DNA of 64,000 nt from Mycobacterium sp. SMC-2 (GTDB lineage: Bacteria > Actinomycetota > Actinomycetes > Mycobacteriales > Mycobacteriaceae). The notes beneath the pieces were generated by a model that was given only the letters and a program-made list of their open reading frames with translations, made no database searches and was not told the origin of the DNA. The first letter of the stretch is position 1; every line of letters starts with the position of its first letter. The stretch covers positions 2,790,001 to 2,854,000 of the forward strand of contig NZ_CP079863.1 of the NCBI RefSeq assembly GCF_025263485.1. Direction: 5' to 3'. Positions 1-9,229 of the stretch are shown piece after piece. Made by a program: the position numbers and the translations under genes.

Positions 1-516
1 TCGACCATCCAGGTCGACTTCAACTTCCCGGAGCGCTTCGAGCTGGAATACACCGCCCCGGACGGCACCCGCCAGCGGCCCGTGATGATTCACCGCGCGC
101 TGTTCGGATCGATCGAGCGATTCTTCGGCATCCTCACCGAGCACTACGCGGGGGCGTTCCCGGCGTGGCTGGCGCCCGTGCAGGTGGTCGGCATCCCGGT
201 CGCCGACGAGCACGTTCCCTACCTGGAAAGCGTTGCCGCGCAACTGAAATCGCACGGAGTGCGGGTAGAGGTGGACAGCAGCGACGATCGGATGGCCAAG
301 AAGATCGTCCACCACACCGGCCAGAAGGTGCCGTTCATGTTGCTCGCCGGTGACCGCGACGTCCAGGCGAAGGCGGTGAGCTTTCGCTTCGGTGACCGCA
401 CGCAGATCAACGGCGTGCCCCGCGACAGCGCCGTCGACGCCATCGTGGCGTGGATCGCCGAGCGCGAGAATGCCGCCCCCACGGCCGAACTCGTGAAGGT
501 AACCGGCGGTGAGTAG
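1..516 (+). CDS. thrS: Threonyl-tRNA synthetase, C-terminal part (5' end outside window)
   Basis: The open frame runs in from the window edge and stops at TAG 514-516. The visible 171 residues hold the end of the class II catalytic core (motif 3-like region ending in [15 protein letters not shown]) followed by the anticodon-binding alpha/beta domain (from [11 protein letters not shown] to the C-terminus, with the typical [14 protein letters not shown] stretch). The enzyme charges tRNA-Thr in the cytoplasm. The HIT gene starts three bases after the stop, so thrS heads the lipid operon as in M. tuberculosis (Rv2614c). Only the N-terminal part is missing, because of the window edge. Confidence 0.96.
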   Translation, partial: STIQVDFNFPERFELEYTAPDGTRQRPVMIHRALFGSIERFFGILTEHYAGAFPAWLAPVQVVGIPVADEHVPYLESVAAQLKSHGVRVEVDSSDDRMAKKIVHHTGQKVPFMLLAGDRDVQAKAVSFRFGDRTQINGVPRDSAVDAIVAWIAERENAAPTAELVKVTGGE

Positions 517-519
517 ACA

Positions 520-1092
520 GTGACCGAAGACGAACGCGCCGACGACACCATCATGGACACCGGTGTGGGCCAGAGCGACCACCTGCAGCGGCTGTGGACG
601 CCGTACCGGATGAACTACCTGGCCGAAGCGCCGCTCAAGCGCGACCCCAACTCCTCGGGCAAGACCGAGCAGCCGTTCACCGACATCCCGCTGCTGTCCG
701 ACGAGGAAGGCTTGGTGGTCGCCCGCGGCGAACTCGTCTACGCCGTGCTCAATCTCTACCCGTACAACCCGGGGCACCTGATGGTGGTGCCGTACCGGCG
801 GGTGTCCGAGCTGGAGGACCTCACCGCGGAGGAGAGCGCGGAGCTGATGTCCTTCATGCAGAAGGCAATTCGCGTCATCAAGAACGTGTCGCGGCCGCAC
901 GGCTTCAACGTCGGCCTCAACCTGGGCACGTCGGCCGGCGGGTCGCTGGCCGAACATTTGCACGTGCACGTCGTGCCGCGCTGGGGTGGCGACGCGAATT
1001 TCATCACCATCATCGGCGGGTCCAAAGTGATTCCGCAGTTGCTGCGCGAAACCCGCCAGCTGCTGGCCACGGAGTGGGCAAAGCAGCCATGA
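520..1092 (+). CDS. HIT-family hydrolase/phosphorylase (Ap4A phosphorylase-like, Rv2613c homolog)
   Basis: 190 residues from a GTG start just after the thrS stop. The histidine triad H-x-H-x-H is at residues 146-150 (HLHVHVVPRW), and an N-terminal helical part (WTPYRMNYL) is typical of the actinobacterial branch. The M. tuberculosis counterpart has been described as a diadenosine tetraphosphate phosphorylase; that role is carried over by homology here. The stop overlaps the pgsA1 ATG by four bases (ATGA), so the two are probably translationally coupled. The link between nucleotide turnover and PIM synthesis is unexplained. Other HIT activities on nucleotide conjugates cannot be excluded. Confidence 0.9.
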   Translation: MTEDERADDTIMDTGVGQSDHLQRLWTPYRMNYLAEAPLKRDPNSSGKTEQPFTDIPLLSDEEGLVVARGELVYAVLNLYPYNPGHLMVVPYRRVSELEDLTAEESAELMSFMQKAIRVIKNVSRPHGFNVGLNLGTSAGGSLAEHLHVHVVPRWGGDANFITIIGGSKVIPQLLRETRQLLATEWAKQP

Positions 1093-1721
1093 GCAAGGTG
1101 CCGTTCCTGTCGCGGGCGGCGTTCGCGCGGCTCACCACCCCGACCGCCAAGGCGTGCCTGCGGCTTGGGTTGACCCCGGACCTGGTCACCGTCCTGGGCA
1201 CCACCGGGTCCGTGGCCGGTGCGCTCACGCTCTTCCCGATGGGCAAGTTGTTCGCCGGTAGCTGCGTGGTGTGGTTCTTCGTGCTCTTCGACATGCTCGA
1301 TGGGGCCATGGCCCGCGAGCGCGGGGGCGGCACCCGCTTCGGCGCCGTGCTGGACGCCACCTGCGACCGCGTCAGCGACGGCGCGGTGTTCTGCGGCCTG
1401 CTGTGGTGGGTCGCCTTCGGCATGCACGACGAACCGCTCGCGGTGGCGACCATGATCTGCCTCGTCACCTCGCAGGTGATCTCCTACATCAAGGCGCGAG
1501 CCGAAGCCAGCGGGCTGCGCGGCGACGGCGGCATCATCGAACGCCCGGAGCGGCTGATCATCGTGCTGGTCGGTGCCGGCGTAGCCGACTTCCCGTTCGT
1601 TGACTGGCCGCCCGCGCTGCCCGTGGCGATGTGGCTGCTGGCGGCGGCCAGCGTGCTCACCTGCGTGCAGCGGCTGCGCACGGTGTGGACCTCGCCCGGT
1701 GCGACGGAGCGCATGCCGTGA
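1089..1721 (+). CDS. pgsA1: Phosphatidylinositol phosphate synthase (CDP-alcohol phosphatidyltransferase)
   Basis: 210 residues. The CDP-alcohol phosphotransferase signature D-x2-D-G-x2-A-R-x8-G-x3-D-x3-D is complete (DMLDGAMARERGGG then FGAVLDATCDRVSDG, near residues 66-95). Several hydrophobic helices follow, as expected for this integral membrane enzyme. It joins CDP-diacylglycerol and inositol phosphate, the first committed step to phosphatidylinositol, PIMs, LM and LAM. ATG 1089 overlaps the HIT stop, and its TGA overlaps the next gene's GTG. Order and family match Rv2612c. Confidence 0.95.
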   Translation: MSKVPFLSRAAFARLTTPTAKACLRLGLTPDLVTVLGTTGSVAGALTLFPMGKLFAGSCVVWFFVLFDMLDGAMARERGGGTRFGAVLDATCDRVSDGAVFCGLLWWVAFGMHDEPLAVATMICLVTSQVISYIKARAEASGLRGDGGIIERPERLIIVLVGAGVADFPFVDWPPALPVAMWLLAAASVLTCVQRLRTVWTSPGATERMP

Positions 1722-2668
1722 TCCCGGGCATGGGGCTGATCGCCGGTCGGCGGCGCCGGGTGTCCGGCGCCGCGAGCGACTGGGCGTACGCGGCCGGCTG
1801 GATGGCGGTGAGGGCGTTGCCGGAGTTCGCCGCGCGCGCCGCGTTCGAGGCCGGGGCGCGCTACGCGGCCCGCGGCGGCGGACCGGAGCAGCTGCGCAAG
1901 AACCTGGCCCGCGTCATCGGCGTCCCGCCCGCCGAGGTTTCCGACGACCTGATGCGGGCATCGCTGGAGTCCTATGCCCGCTACTGGCGGGAGGCGTTTC
2001 GCCTGCCGTCGATGGACCGGCGCGCGCTGGCCGGCGAACTCGACGCCGCGTTCCGGGGCGCCGACAACCTGGATGCGGCGCTGACGGCGGGCCGCGGCGC
2101 GATATGCGCGTTGCCCCACAGCGGCAACTGGGACATGGCCGGGGTGTGGTTCACGCAGACGCGCGGCACCTTCACCACCGTCGCGGAAAGGCTCGAACCC
2201 GAGTCGCTGTACCGGCGTTTCGTCCGCTATCGCGAGAGCCTCGGCTTCGAGGTGCTGCCGCTGTCCGGAGGCGAGCGGCCGCCCTTCGAGGTGCTGTGCG
2301 ACCGGCTGCGAGACGACGGGCTGGTCTGCCTGATGTCCGATCGGGACCTCACCCGCACCGGTGTGCAGGTCGACTTCTTCGGCGAAGCCACCCGGATGCC
2401 GGCCGGTCCGGCGAAGCTGGCGATCGCGACCGGGGCGGCCTTGCTTCCGGTGCACTGCTGGTTCGACGGCGACGGCTGGGGATTTCACGTGTTCGAACCC
2501 CTGGATTGCAGCAGCGGCGACGTCGGCGCCATCACCCAGGCGCTCGCCGACCGATTCGCCGAAAACATCGCCGCGCACCCCGAGGACTGGCACATGCTGC
2601 AACCGCAGTGGCTGGCCGACCTGCCGACTGAAAGGCAGGTCAAGCTGGCCCGGCTCGAGGACACCTGA
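1718..2668 (+). CDS. patA: Phosphatidylinositol mannoside acyltransferase
   Basis: 316 residues from GTG 1718, which overlaps the pgsA1 TGA (GTGA); ATG 1730 in the same frame is an alternative start. It belongs to the lipid A/PIM acyltransferase family, with the catalytic HxxxD-type motif in ALPHSGNWDMAG (near residue 130) and a conserved MSDRDLTRTGVQVDFFG segment. It acylates the 6-position of the mannose put on by PimA, at the inner face of the plasma membrane. Homolog of Rv2611c. The stop overlaps the pimA ATG by one base. Confidence 0.93.
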   Translation: MIPGMGLIAGRRRRVSGAASDWAYAAGWMAVRALPEFAARAAFEAGARYAARGGGPEQLRKNLARVIGVPPAEVSDDLMRASLESYARYWREAFRLPSMDRRALAGELDAAFRGADNLDAALTAGRGAICALPHSGNWDMAGVWFTQTRGTFTTVAERLEPESLYRRFVRYRESLGFEVLPLSGGERPPFEVLCDRLRDDGLVCLMSDRDLTRTGVQVDFFGEATRMPAGPAKLAIATGAALLPVHCWFDGDGWGFHVFEPLDCSSGDVGAITQALADRFAENIAAHPEDWHMLQPQWLADLPTERQVKLARLEDT

Positions 2669-3792
2669 TGCGAATCGGGATGGTCTGCCCCTACTCGTTC
2701 GATGTCCCGGGCGGGGTGCAGTCGCATGTCCTGCAGCTGGCCGAGGTGATGCGCCGGCGGGGGCAGGAGGTGAGCGTGCTGGCGCCGGCTTCGCCGCGCG
2801 CGGTGCTGCCCGACTACGTCGTGTCCGCGGGGAAGGCCGTCCCCATTCCCTATAACGGCTCGGTCGCCCGGCTGCGGTTCGGCCCGGCGACCCACCGCAA
2901 GGTCAAGAAATGGTTGGCCGAAGGCGATTTCGACGTTTTGCACCTGCACGAGCCGAACGCGCCGAGCCTGTCGATGCTGGCCCTGAACATCGCCGAAGGT
3001 CCGATCGTCGCGACGTTTCACACCTCGACCACCAAGTCGCTGACGCTGACCGTCTTCCAGGGCATCCTGCGGCCCATGCACGAGAAGATCGTCGGCCGGA
3101 TCGCAGTGTCCGACCTGGCCCGCCGCTGGCAGGTGGAGGCGTTGGGGACCGACGCGGTCGAGATTCCCAACGGAGTCGACGTCGACTCGTTCGCCTCGGC
3201 GCCCCCGCTGGACGGCTATCCGCGGCCGGGCAGGACCGTGCTGTTCCTGGGCCGCTACGACGAGCCCCGCAAGGGCATGTCGGTCCTGCTCGAGGCGCTG
3301 CCCGGGGTGGTCCAGCGCTTCCCGGATGTTCAGCTGCTCATCGTCGGCCGCGGCGACGAGGACCAATTGCGCGGGCAGGCGGGCGAATTGGTGAGGCACA
3401 TGCGGTTTTTGGGGCAGGTCGACGACGCCGGGAAAGCGTCGGCGATGCGCAGCGCCGACGTGTACTGCGCGCCCCACATCGGGGGCGAGAGCTTCGGCAT
3501 CGTCCTGGTCGAGGCGATGGCCGCCGGCACCGCGGTGGTGGCCAGCGACCTGGACGCCTTCCGGCGCGTGCTGGGTGACGGCGAAGTCGGGCGCCTGGTG
3601 CCGGTCGGCGACGGGCCCGCGCTCGCGGACGCCCTGGTTTCGGTGCTAGAAAACGATGTGCTGCGTGAACGTTATGTGGCGGCGGGTTCGGCGGCGGTCC
3701 AGCGCTACGACTGGTCGGTGGTGGCCAGCCAGATCATGCGGGTCTACGAGACGGTCGCCGCGTCCGGCGCCAAGGTTCAGGTGGCCGGCTGA
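2668..3792 (+). CDS. pimA: Phosphatidylinositol alpha-mannosyltransferase PimA
   Basis: 374 residues, GT4 family with GT-B fold. The N-terminal domain opens with MRIGMVCPYSFDVPGGVQSH, which contains the glycine-rich loop. The C-terminal donor domain shows FLGRYDEPRKGM and the E-x7-E motif in GGESFGIVLVEAMAAGT (near residues 274-290). It transfers the first mannose from GDP-mannose to phosphatidylinositol at the cytoplasmic face of the membrane. It sits between patA and the Nudix gene with one-base overlaps on both sides, so the operon is tightly coupled. Homolog of Rv2610c. Confidence 0.96.
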   Translation: MRIGMVCPYSFDVPGGVQSHVLQLAEVMRRRGQEVSVLAPASPRAVLPDYVVSAGKAVPIPYNGSVARLRFGPATHRKVKKWLAEGDFDVLHLHEPNAPSLSMLALNIAEGPIVATFHTSTTKSLTLTVFQGILRPMHEKIVGRIAVSDLARRWQVEALGTDAVEIPNGVDVDSFASAPPLDGYPRPGRTVLFLGRYDEPRKGMSVLLEALPGVVQRFPDVQLLIVGRGDEDQLRGQAGELVRHMRFLGQVDDAGKASAMRSADVYCAPHIGGESFGIVLVEAMAAGTAVVASDLDAFRRVLGDGEVGRLVPVGDGPALADALVSVLENDVLRERYVAAGSAAVQRYDWSVVASQIMRVYETVAASGAKVQVAG

Positions 3793-4817
3793 TGACGTGG
3801 CTGTTGGTCGCCCTCGCGGTGTTCGTCGGGCTGCTCGCGATCCTGGGCGCCTGGGCCTACCAGACGGCCAACCGGCTGGACCGGTTGCACGTCCGCTACG
3901 ACCTGTCGTGGCAGGCGCTCGACGGCGCGCTGGCCCGGCGCGCGGTGGTCGCACGGGCGGTCGCCATCGACGCCTACGGCGGTTCCTCCGAGGGCAGGCG
4001 ACTGGCCGCGCTGGCCGACGCCGCCGAGGGCGCGCCGCGGCACGCGCGTGAGTCTTGTGAGAACGAGCTGTCGGCCGCGCTGGCGGTCGTCGATCCGGCC
4101 TCGCTGCCGACGGGACTGATCGCCGAGCTGGCCGACGCCGAGGCCCGGGTGCTGCTGGCGCGCCGGTTCCACAACGACGCGGTGCGCGACACCCTGGCGC
4201 TGGCCGAGCGGCCCCTGGTCCGCCTGTTCCACCTCGGTGGAACCGCCGCGCTGCCAAGCTATTTCGAGATCGTCGAACGGCCCCACGCGTTGGCCCACGG
4301 CGACCACGGGGTGCTCGACCACCGCACCTCGGCGCGGGTGGTGCTGCTCGACGAGGCCGGCGCGGTGCTGTTGCTGCGCGGTTCGGATCCGGCGCTGGCC
4401 CGCGAGGACGCGCCGAAATGGTGGATCACCGTCGGTGGCGAGGTGCGCAAGGGGGAGCGGTTGGCCGAGGCCGCCGCCCGGGAGCTGGCCGAGGAGACCG
4501 GGTTACGAGTGGCGCCGGGCGAGATGATCGGCCCTGTCTGGCGGCGCGACGAGGTATTCGAGTTCAACGACTCCCTGATCGACAGCGAAGAGTTCTACTT
4601 CGTCTACCGCACCCGCCGGTTCGAGCCTTCCGGCGCGGGCCGAACCGACTTCGAACACAGCTACATTCACGGCCACCGCTGGTGTGATGCCGCGGACATC
4701 GCCCGACTGGCCGCGGCCGGCGAGACGGTGTACCCGATGCAGCTGGCCGAACTGCTCACCGACGCGGCCGCGCTGGCCGGCGGCCGCGCGCCGGGCCCGC
4801 TGCACTCCATCCGTTGA
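3792..4817 (+). CDS. Membrane-anchored Nudix hydrolase (Rv2609c homolog)
   Basis: 341 residues. An N-terminal transmembrane helix (residues 3-22, LLVALAVFVGLLAILGAWAY) is followed by a helical linker of about 150 residues. The C-terminal Nudix domain has a complete G-x5-E-x7-REUxEExGU box (GGEVRKGERLAEAAARELAE, then ETGL). The substrate is unknown. The position as last gene of the pgsA1-patA-pimA unit, with a one-base overlap to pimA, suggests a membrane-side nucleotide-diphosphate clean-up role linked to GDP-mannose or CDP-DAG chemistry, which is inference. Its stop is only nine bases from the convergent PE gene. Confidence 0.88.
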   Translation: MTWLLVALAVFVGLLAILGAWAYQTANRLDRLHVRYDLSWQALDGALARRAVVARAVAIDAYGGSSEGRRLAALADAAEGAPRHARESCENELSAALAVVDPASLPTGLIAELADAEARVLLARRFHNDAVRDTLALAERPLVRLFHLGGTAALPSYFEIVERPHALAHGDHGVLDHRTSARVVLLDEAGAVLLLRGSDPALAREDAPKWWITVGGEVRKGERLAEAAARELAEETGLRVAPGEMIGPVWRRDEVFEFNDSLIDSEEFYFVYRTRRFEPSGAGRTDFEHSYIHGHRWCDAADIARLAAAGETVYPMQLAELLTDAAALAGGRAPGPLHSIR

Positions 4818-4826
4818 TCCAGCGGG

Positions 4827-6128
4827 CTAAAGCCTGTCAAAGGAGGCAGGGAAGTCGGGTGGCGGGCTCAACGCCGCGACGATCGGTTCCGGGATCGCCT
4901 GGGCGGCAACCGGAGGCAGGCTACCGGCAGCGGTGATCGAGATGGACTGGAACGGCCCGGGAAGCCCGGTGGCGTACCCGAAATCGACGAACGGCCGAAT
5001 GAAGGGCTGGAGCAGGTCGGCCAGCGGGTCCCCCAGGATCGGGATCATGCGCAGCGGTTCCAGCAGCGGCAGATTCTGGGTGGGAATCAGGTAATAGGTG
5101 GTCACGCCGATGTGCGTCTGGATGGCGGTGGCCAGCTGCGCGACGGTGAGGTTTGGATATGTCGAGTGCAGGTAGGGGAAACCCAGGAGGGCGTTGAGGT
5201 CCGCCGCGATGTTGAAGATGCTCCGCGGGAAGTAGGCGATGGGGTCGTATTGGACCGTGTAGATGGCGGTCTGGTACAGGGTGTCCACCGGAGTCAGCAC
5301 GTGAAACGCGCCGAAGCCGGGAATGAAGTGCGTGAGGATGCCGGTGCCGGGAACGTTCGGGTCGGACAGCAGCACGAACGACAGCAGGTCCGAACTCGGC
5401 CGGATGGCGGCGGGCAGGGCGTCCAGATAGCGCATCTCGAGGGTGGCGATCGTGGCGCTCTGCGAATAACCCAATACCACAACATGATTGCCCGCACCGG
5501 TTTCGCTCATGATCGCATTGTTCAGTATCGCGACGCCCTGCCGGACCGACTGGCCGAAGGTTTGGCTGGTGAGGCCGGTGACGGGCCAGAAGTCCTCGGG
5601 CGTGGTCAGGCCAACCGGGCTATAGCCGGGGTAATGCGGGGCGATGTAGGTGTTGTAGACGGAACTCAGGTAGGCCGCGTTGGGTTGCGGGTTTCCGGTG
5701 CCGCCCATGATCAACGCCACGTTGCTCGACGTCGTCGTCGTCGGGGTGCTCTGCATCGGGCTTGCCAGCGCGGGACTCAACAATTGGCTGCCCGTCGCGT
5801 TGGCGGTCTGCGCTGGGAGCCCCGACGTCAGCTGCGTGGCGGCGGCATTGGAGGCCTCGGCCTCGGCATACGAATCCCTGCTGGCGATCAGCGTTTGCAC
5901 AAATTGGTCATGAAACGCCGCCGCCCGCGCGCTGAGCTCCTGGTAGCGCTGGCCGTACGCGGCGAACAGCGTCGCGGTGCGCACCGATACCGCATCCGCG
6001 GCCGGCGGAAACACGACGGTCGTCGGGGTGGCCGCGGCCCCGTCGGCGGCGGCTATCGTCGACCCGATTCCCTGCAGATCAGCGGCGGCCGCTGCCAATG
6101 TGTCCGGGGCCGTGACCACAAACGACAT
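4827..6128 (-). CDS. PE-family protein with PE-PPE serine hydrolase domain
   Basis: 433 residues. The PE domain fills the N-terminus (MSFVVTAPDTLAAAAADLQG, about 95 residues). The C-terminal PE-PPE domain has LIMGGTGNPQP and a serine hydrolase elbow GYSQSA (G-x-S-x-S), placing it in the cutinase-like alpha/beta hydrolase family reported to act on esters. PE proteins are normally type VII secretion substrates paired with a PPE partner, here the gene 15 bases upstream. The position corresponds to M. tuberculosis PPE42 (Rv2608), which also has a PE-PPE domain but on a PPE N-terminus. RBS GGGGGAG lies just before the ATG. Confidence 0.88.
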   Translation of the reverse strand: MSFVVTAPDTLAAAAADLQGIGSTIAAADGAAATPTTVVFPPAADAVSVRTATLFAAYGQRYQELSARAAAFHDQFVQTLIASRDSYAEAEASNAAATQLTSGLPAQTANATGSQLLSPALASPMQSTPTTTTSSNVALIMGGTGNPQPNAAYLSSVYNTYIAPHYPGYSPVGLTTPEDFWPVTGLTSQTFGQSVRQGVAILNNAIMSETGAGNHVVVLGYSQSATIATLEMRYLDALPAAIRPSSDLLSFVLLSDPNVPGTGILTHFIPGFGAFHVLTPVDTLYQTAIYTVQYDPIAYFPRSIFNIAADLNALLGFPYLHSTYPNLTVAQLATAIQTHIGVTTYYLIPTQNLPLLEPLRMIPILGDPLADLLQPFIRPFVDFGYATGLPGPFQSISITAAGSLPPVAAQAIPEPIVAALSPPPDFPASFDRL

Positions 6129-6143
6129 CGCATCTCCCCCTGG

Positions 6144-7271
6144 CTAGCCGACCACCGTGCGCGGTACCACGGCGGCGCGGGACCCCTCGCCCACTGGAGT
6201 GGCGGCACCCGGGCCGCGCTCGGCCGCGCTGATCGGGGCTTTGAACGGCATTCTCGGCACGTTGGCCGCGACTTGACTCACACCACCGGTCGGCAACGCC
6301 GAAACCGGAGCACTCGGCGTGGTCGCCTGCACCTCGGTGGCCCAATTCGGCGGCACCGACAACGGCCCGATGGAGCCCGCCCGCCCCACGTCCGCCAACA
6401 CCGCTGGAGCGCTCAGCTGCGCGGGATTCAGCGCGCCCATCGCCGAACCGGCCGTGGACGCCAGGGAACCCAGCATCGGCATGCCGCCCATGGCGCCGCC
6501 CATCAACGGGTTGCCGCCACCCAGGAACTGGCCGAAGAGCTGACTCACGATCATGCTCAGCGGTTGCATCCCGAACTCGCCGCCCATGGAAAGCATCTCC
6601 AGCGGCGACAGACCCGAGGCCGAGGAGGGCGAAAGTCCAAACGATCTATAGAGATTCGCCACCAGCTGGGCGTCTGACATGGCCGACTGCGCCTGGTCTA
6701 CCGCCGCCGGGGCGCTGTCCACGGCCTGAGGGGACCCGCCCAGACCGCCGGGCGGCTCGTCGAAAGACGTCAATTGCGCGGCCGCCGCCAGCGTGCTGGC
6801 ATCGTAGGCGGACATCGCGGCGGCATCCTGCGCCCACATCTCGGAGTAGTGGGCCTCGGTGGCCATGATCGCCGGGGTGTTCTGACCGAAAAAGTTGGTG
6901 GCGACCAGCGTCATCAACTGTGCGCGGTTGGCGGCGATCACCGGAGGGGGCACCGTCATCGCGAACGCCGCCTCGTAGGCGGCCGCGGCCATGGTGGCCT
7001 GGGGCGACGCCTGCTCGGCCTGCAATGCCGTCGACGCCAGCCAGGTCACATAGGGGCTGGCCGCTGCGGCCATCGCCACGGCCGACGGGCCCAGCCATGG
7101 CCCGCTGGTCAGCGCCGAGATCACCGTCCCATACGACGACGCCGCCCAACCCAGCTCGGCGGCCAGACCGGCCCACGCGGCCGCGGCGGCCAGCATGGAA
7201 CCCGCCCCCGGCCCGGCGTACATCAGGCCGGAGTTGATCTCGGGTGGCAACAACCCAAAATCCGGCACCAT
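6144..7271 (-). CDS. PPE-family protein, SVP subgroup
   Basis: 375 residues. The PPE domain occupies about the first 180 residues, with the Pro-Pro-Glu motif at residues 9-11 (LLPPEINSGLMYAGPG) and a W-x-G-like turn near residue 40. The C-terminal part carries the SVP motif (IGPLSVPPNW), which defines the PPE-SVP subgroup. It probably forms a helical heterodimer with the PE protein downstream for ESX secretion. RBS GGGAGGGA precedes the ATG. The 196-base gap to the divergent pdxS must hold both promoters. The PPE gene precedes the PE gene here, the reverse of the common PE-then-PPE order. Confidence 0.9.
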   Translation of the reverse strand: MVPDFGLLPPEINSGLMYAGPGAGSMLAAAAAWAGLAAELGWAASSYGTVISALTSGPWLGPSAVAMAAAASPYVTWLASTALQAEQASPQATMAAAAYEAAFAMTVPPPVIAANRAQLMTLVATNFFGQNTPAIMATEAHYSEMWAQDAAAMSAYDASTLAAAAQLTSFDEPPGGLGGSPQAVDSAPAAVDQAQSAMSDAQLVANLYRSFGLSPSSASGLSPLEMLSMGGEFGMQPLSMIVSQLFGQFLGGGNPLMGGAMGGMPMLGSLASTAGSAMGALNPAQLSAPAVLADVGRAGSIGPLSVPPNWATEVQATTPSAPVSALPTGGVSQVAANVPRMPFKAPISAAERGPGAATPVGEGSRAAVVPRTVVG

Positions 7272-7467
7272 CGCGATCCCTCCCTAACCCCGTGGCGGCC
7301 GCCGTCTCCGCAACTAGGTAGCCACACGAGCAAAATAACGAAAACGTGTGTAACAAACGGCCGGTTTGCGGGCCTAGGGTCAATCGGCCCTTTGTGAATC
7401 CGCGGTGGGAAAACTCGCTTCCGACCCCCACTAGACTGGACAGACAATCGGTTGAAGGAGATCAGCA

Positions 7468-8379
7468 GTGGATAGCGCCGCTTCACCCAACGGCAGCGGG
7501 CGAACCGGAACCGCGCGCGTCAAGCGCGGCATGGCCGAGATGCTCAAGGGCGGCGTCATCATGGACGTCGTCACCCCGGAGCAGGCCCGCGTCGCGGAGG
7601 GCGCCGGCGCCGTCGCAGTCATGGCGCTGGAACGCGTGCCCGCCGACATCCGCGCCCAGGGCGGGGTGTCGCGGATGAGCGACCCCGACACGATCGAGGG
7701 CATCATTGCCGCGGTGACCATCCCGGTGATGGCCAAGGCGCGCATCGGCCATTTCGTCGAGGCGCAGATCCTGCAGAGCCTCGGTGTCGACTACGTCGAC
7801 GAGTCCGAGGTGCTGACCCCCGCGGACTACACCCACCACATCGACAAGTGGAAGTTCACCGTGCCGTTCGTGTGCGGGGCGACCAACCTCGGCGAGGCGC
7901 TGCGGCGCATCAGCGAGGGCGCGGCCATGATCCGGTCCAAGGGCGAGGCCGGCACCGGGGACGTCTCCAACGCCACCACGCACATGCGGGCGATCGGCGG
8001 CGAGATCCGCCGGCTGGCATCGATGTCGGAAGACGAATTGTACGTCGCGGCAAAGGAATTGCAGGCGCCCTACGACCTCGTCGTCGAGGTGGCCCGGGCC
8101 GGCAAGCTGCCCGTCACCCTGTTCACCGCGGGCGGCATCGCCACCCCCGCCGACGCGGCGATGATGATGCAGCTCGGCGCCGAGGGCGTCTTCGTCGGCT
8201 CGGGGATCTTCAAGTCCGGGAATCCCGCGCAGCGCGCCGCCGCCATCGTCAAGGCCACCACGTTCTACGACGATCCCGACGTGCTGGCCAAGGTGTCGCG
8301 CGGCCTGGGCGAGCCGATGGTCGGCATCAACGTCGAGCAGATCGCGCAGCCCCATCGGCTGGCCGAACGCGGCTGGTAA
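7468..8379 (+). CDS. pdxS: Pyridoxal 5'-phosphate synthase, synthase subunit PdxS
   Basis: 303 residues from GTG 7468, preceded by GAAGGAG at 7454-7460. It shows the conserved PdxS barrel features: [17 protein letters not shown] at the N-terminus, the lysine of [16 protein letters not shown] and the phosphate-binding [10 protein letters not shown] segment. PdxS joins ribose 5-phosphate, glyceraldehyde 3-phosphate and ammonia from PdxT to make PLP. A TAGACT box (7433-7438) is a possible -10 element. It forms an operon with tesB2 and pdxT. Confidence 0.97.
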   Translation: MDSAASPNGSGRTGTARVKRGMAEMLKGGVIMDVVTPEQARVAEGAGAVAVMALERVPADIRAQGGVSRMSDPDTIEGIIAAVTIPVMAKARIGHFVEAQILQSLGVDYVDESEVLTPADYTHHIDKWKFTVPFVCGATNLGEALRRISEGAAMIRSKGEAGTGDVSNATTHMRAIGGEIRRLASMSEDELYVAAKELQAPYDLVVEVARAGKLPVTLFTAGGIATPADAAMMMQLGAEGVFVGSGIFKSGNPAQRAAAIVKATTFYDDPDVLAKVSRGLGEPMVGINVEQIAQPHRLAERGW

Positions 8380-8392
8380 GCCGGGGCTATCG

Positions 8393-9229
8393 TTGGCGAT
8401 CGAAGAGATCCTCGATCTCGAGCAACTCGAGGTCAACATCTACCGCGGTCGGGTGTTCAGCCCGGAGTCGGGATACTTCCAGCGAACGTTCGGCGGGCAT
8501 GTCGCCGGCCAGTCGCTGGTGTCGGCGGTGCGCACCGTCGAACCCCGCTATCAGGTGCACTCGCTGCACGGCTATTTCCTGCGGCCCGGCGACGCCAACG
8601 AGCCCACGGTCTTCATCGTCGAGCGCACCCGCGACGGCGGCTCGTTTGCCACCCGGCGCGTCAACGCCATCCAGCACGGCGAAATCATCTTCAGCATGGG
8701 GGCGTCCTTCCAGACCGACCAGGAGGGCATCCACCACCAGGACGTGATGCCCGCCGCGCCGCCGCCCGACGGGCTGCCCGGCCTGGACTCGATCCAGGTG
8801 TTCGACGACGCCGGCTTCAAGCAGTTCGAGGAATGGGACGTCTGCATCGTGCCGCGCGAGCGGCTGCAGCTGTCGCCCGGCAAGGCCTCCCAGCAGCAGG
8901 TGTGGTTCCGCCACCGTGACCCGCTGCCGGACGACCCGGTGCTGCACATCTGCGCGCTGGCCTACATGAGCGACCTGACGCTGCTGGGGTCGGCGCAGGT
9001 CAACCACCTCGACGTGCGCCAGCATCTGCAGGTGGCGTCGCTGGACCACGCGATGTGGTTCATGCGGGCGTTCCGGGCCGACGAGTGGCTGCTCTACGAC
9101 CAGTCGTCGCCGTCGGCCAGCGGCGGCCGCTCGCTGTGCCAGGGCAAGATCTTCACCCAGTCCGGCGAGATGGTGGCGGCGGTCATGCAGGAGGGGCTGA
9201 CCCGCTTCCAGCGCGGGTACCGGCCATGA
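8393..9229 (+). CDS. tesB2: Acyl-CoA thioesterase II (TesB-like)
   Basis: 278 residues from TTG 8393. The start was chosen because it gives the conserved N-terminus [17 protein letters not shown]. It has a double hot-dog fold, with [13 protein letters not shown] in the first half, [24 protein letters not shown] in the second, and [12 protein letters not shown] near the end. It hydrolyses acyl-CoA to free fatty acid and CoA in the cytoplasm. It lies between pdxS and pdxT, 13 bases after the former and overlapping the latter by four bases (ATGA), an arrangement also seen in M. tuberculosis (Rv2605c). Why a thioesterase divides the PLP synthase genes is unknown. Confidence 0.92.
   Translation: MAIEEILDLEQLEVNIYRGRVFSPESGYFQRTFGGHVAGQSLVSAVRTVEPRYQVHSLHGYFLRPGDANEPTVFIVERTRDGGSFATRRVNAIQHGEIIFSMGASFQTDQEGIHHQDVMPAAPPPDGLPGLDSIQVFDDAGFKQFEEWDVCIVPRERLQLSPGKASQQQVWFRHRDPLPDDPVLHICALAYMSDLTLLGSAQVNHLDVRQHLQVASLDHAMWFMRAFRADEWLLYDQSSPSASGGRSLCQGKIFTQSGEMVAAVMQEGLTRFQRGYRP

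Noticed and set aside
5112..6677. 521-codon plus-strand frame opposite the PE and PPE genes
   Set aside because: It spans two well-supported genes antisense and has Arg/Gly/His-rich low-complexity composition with no motif.
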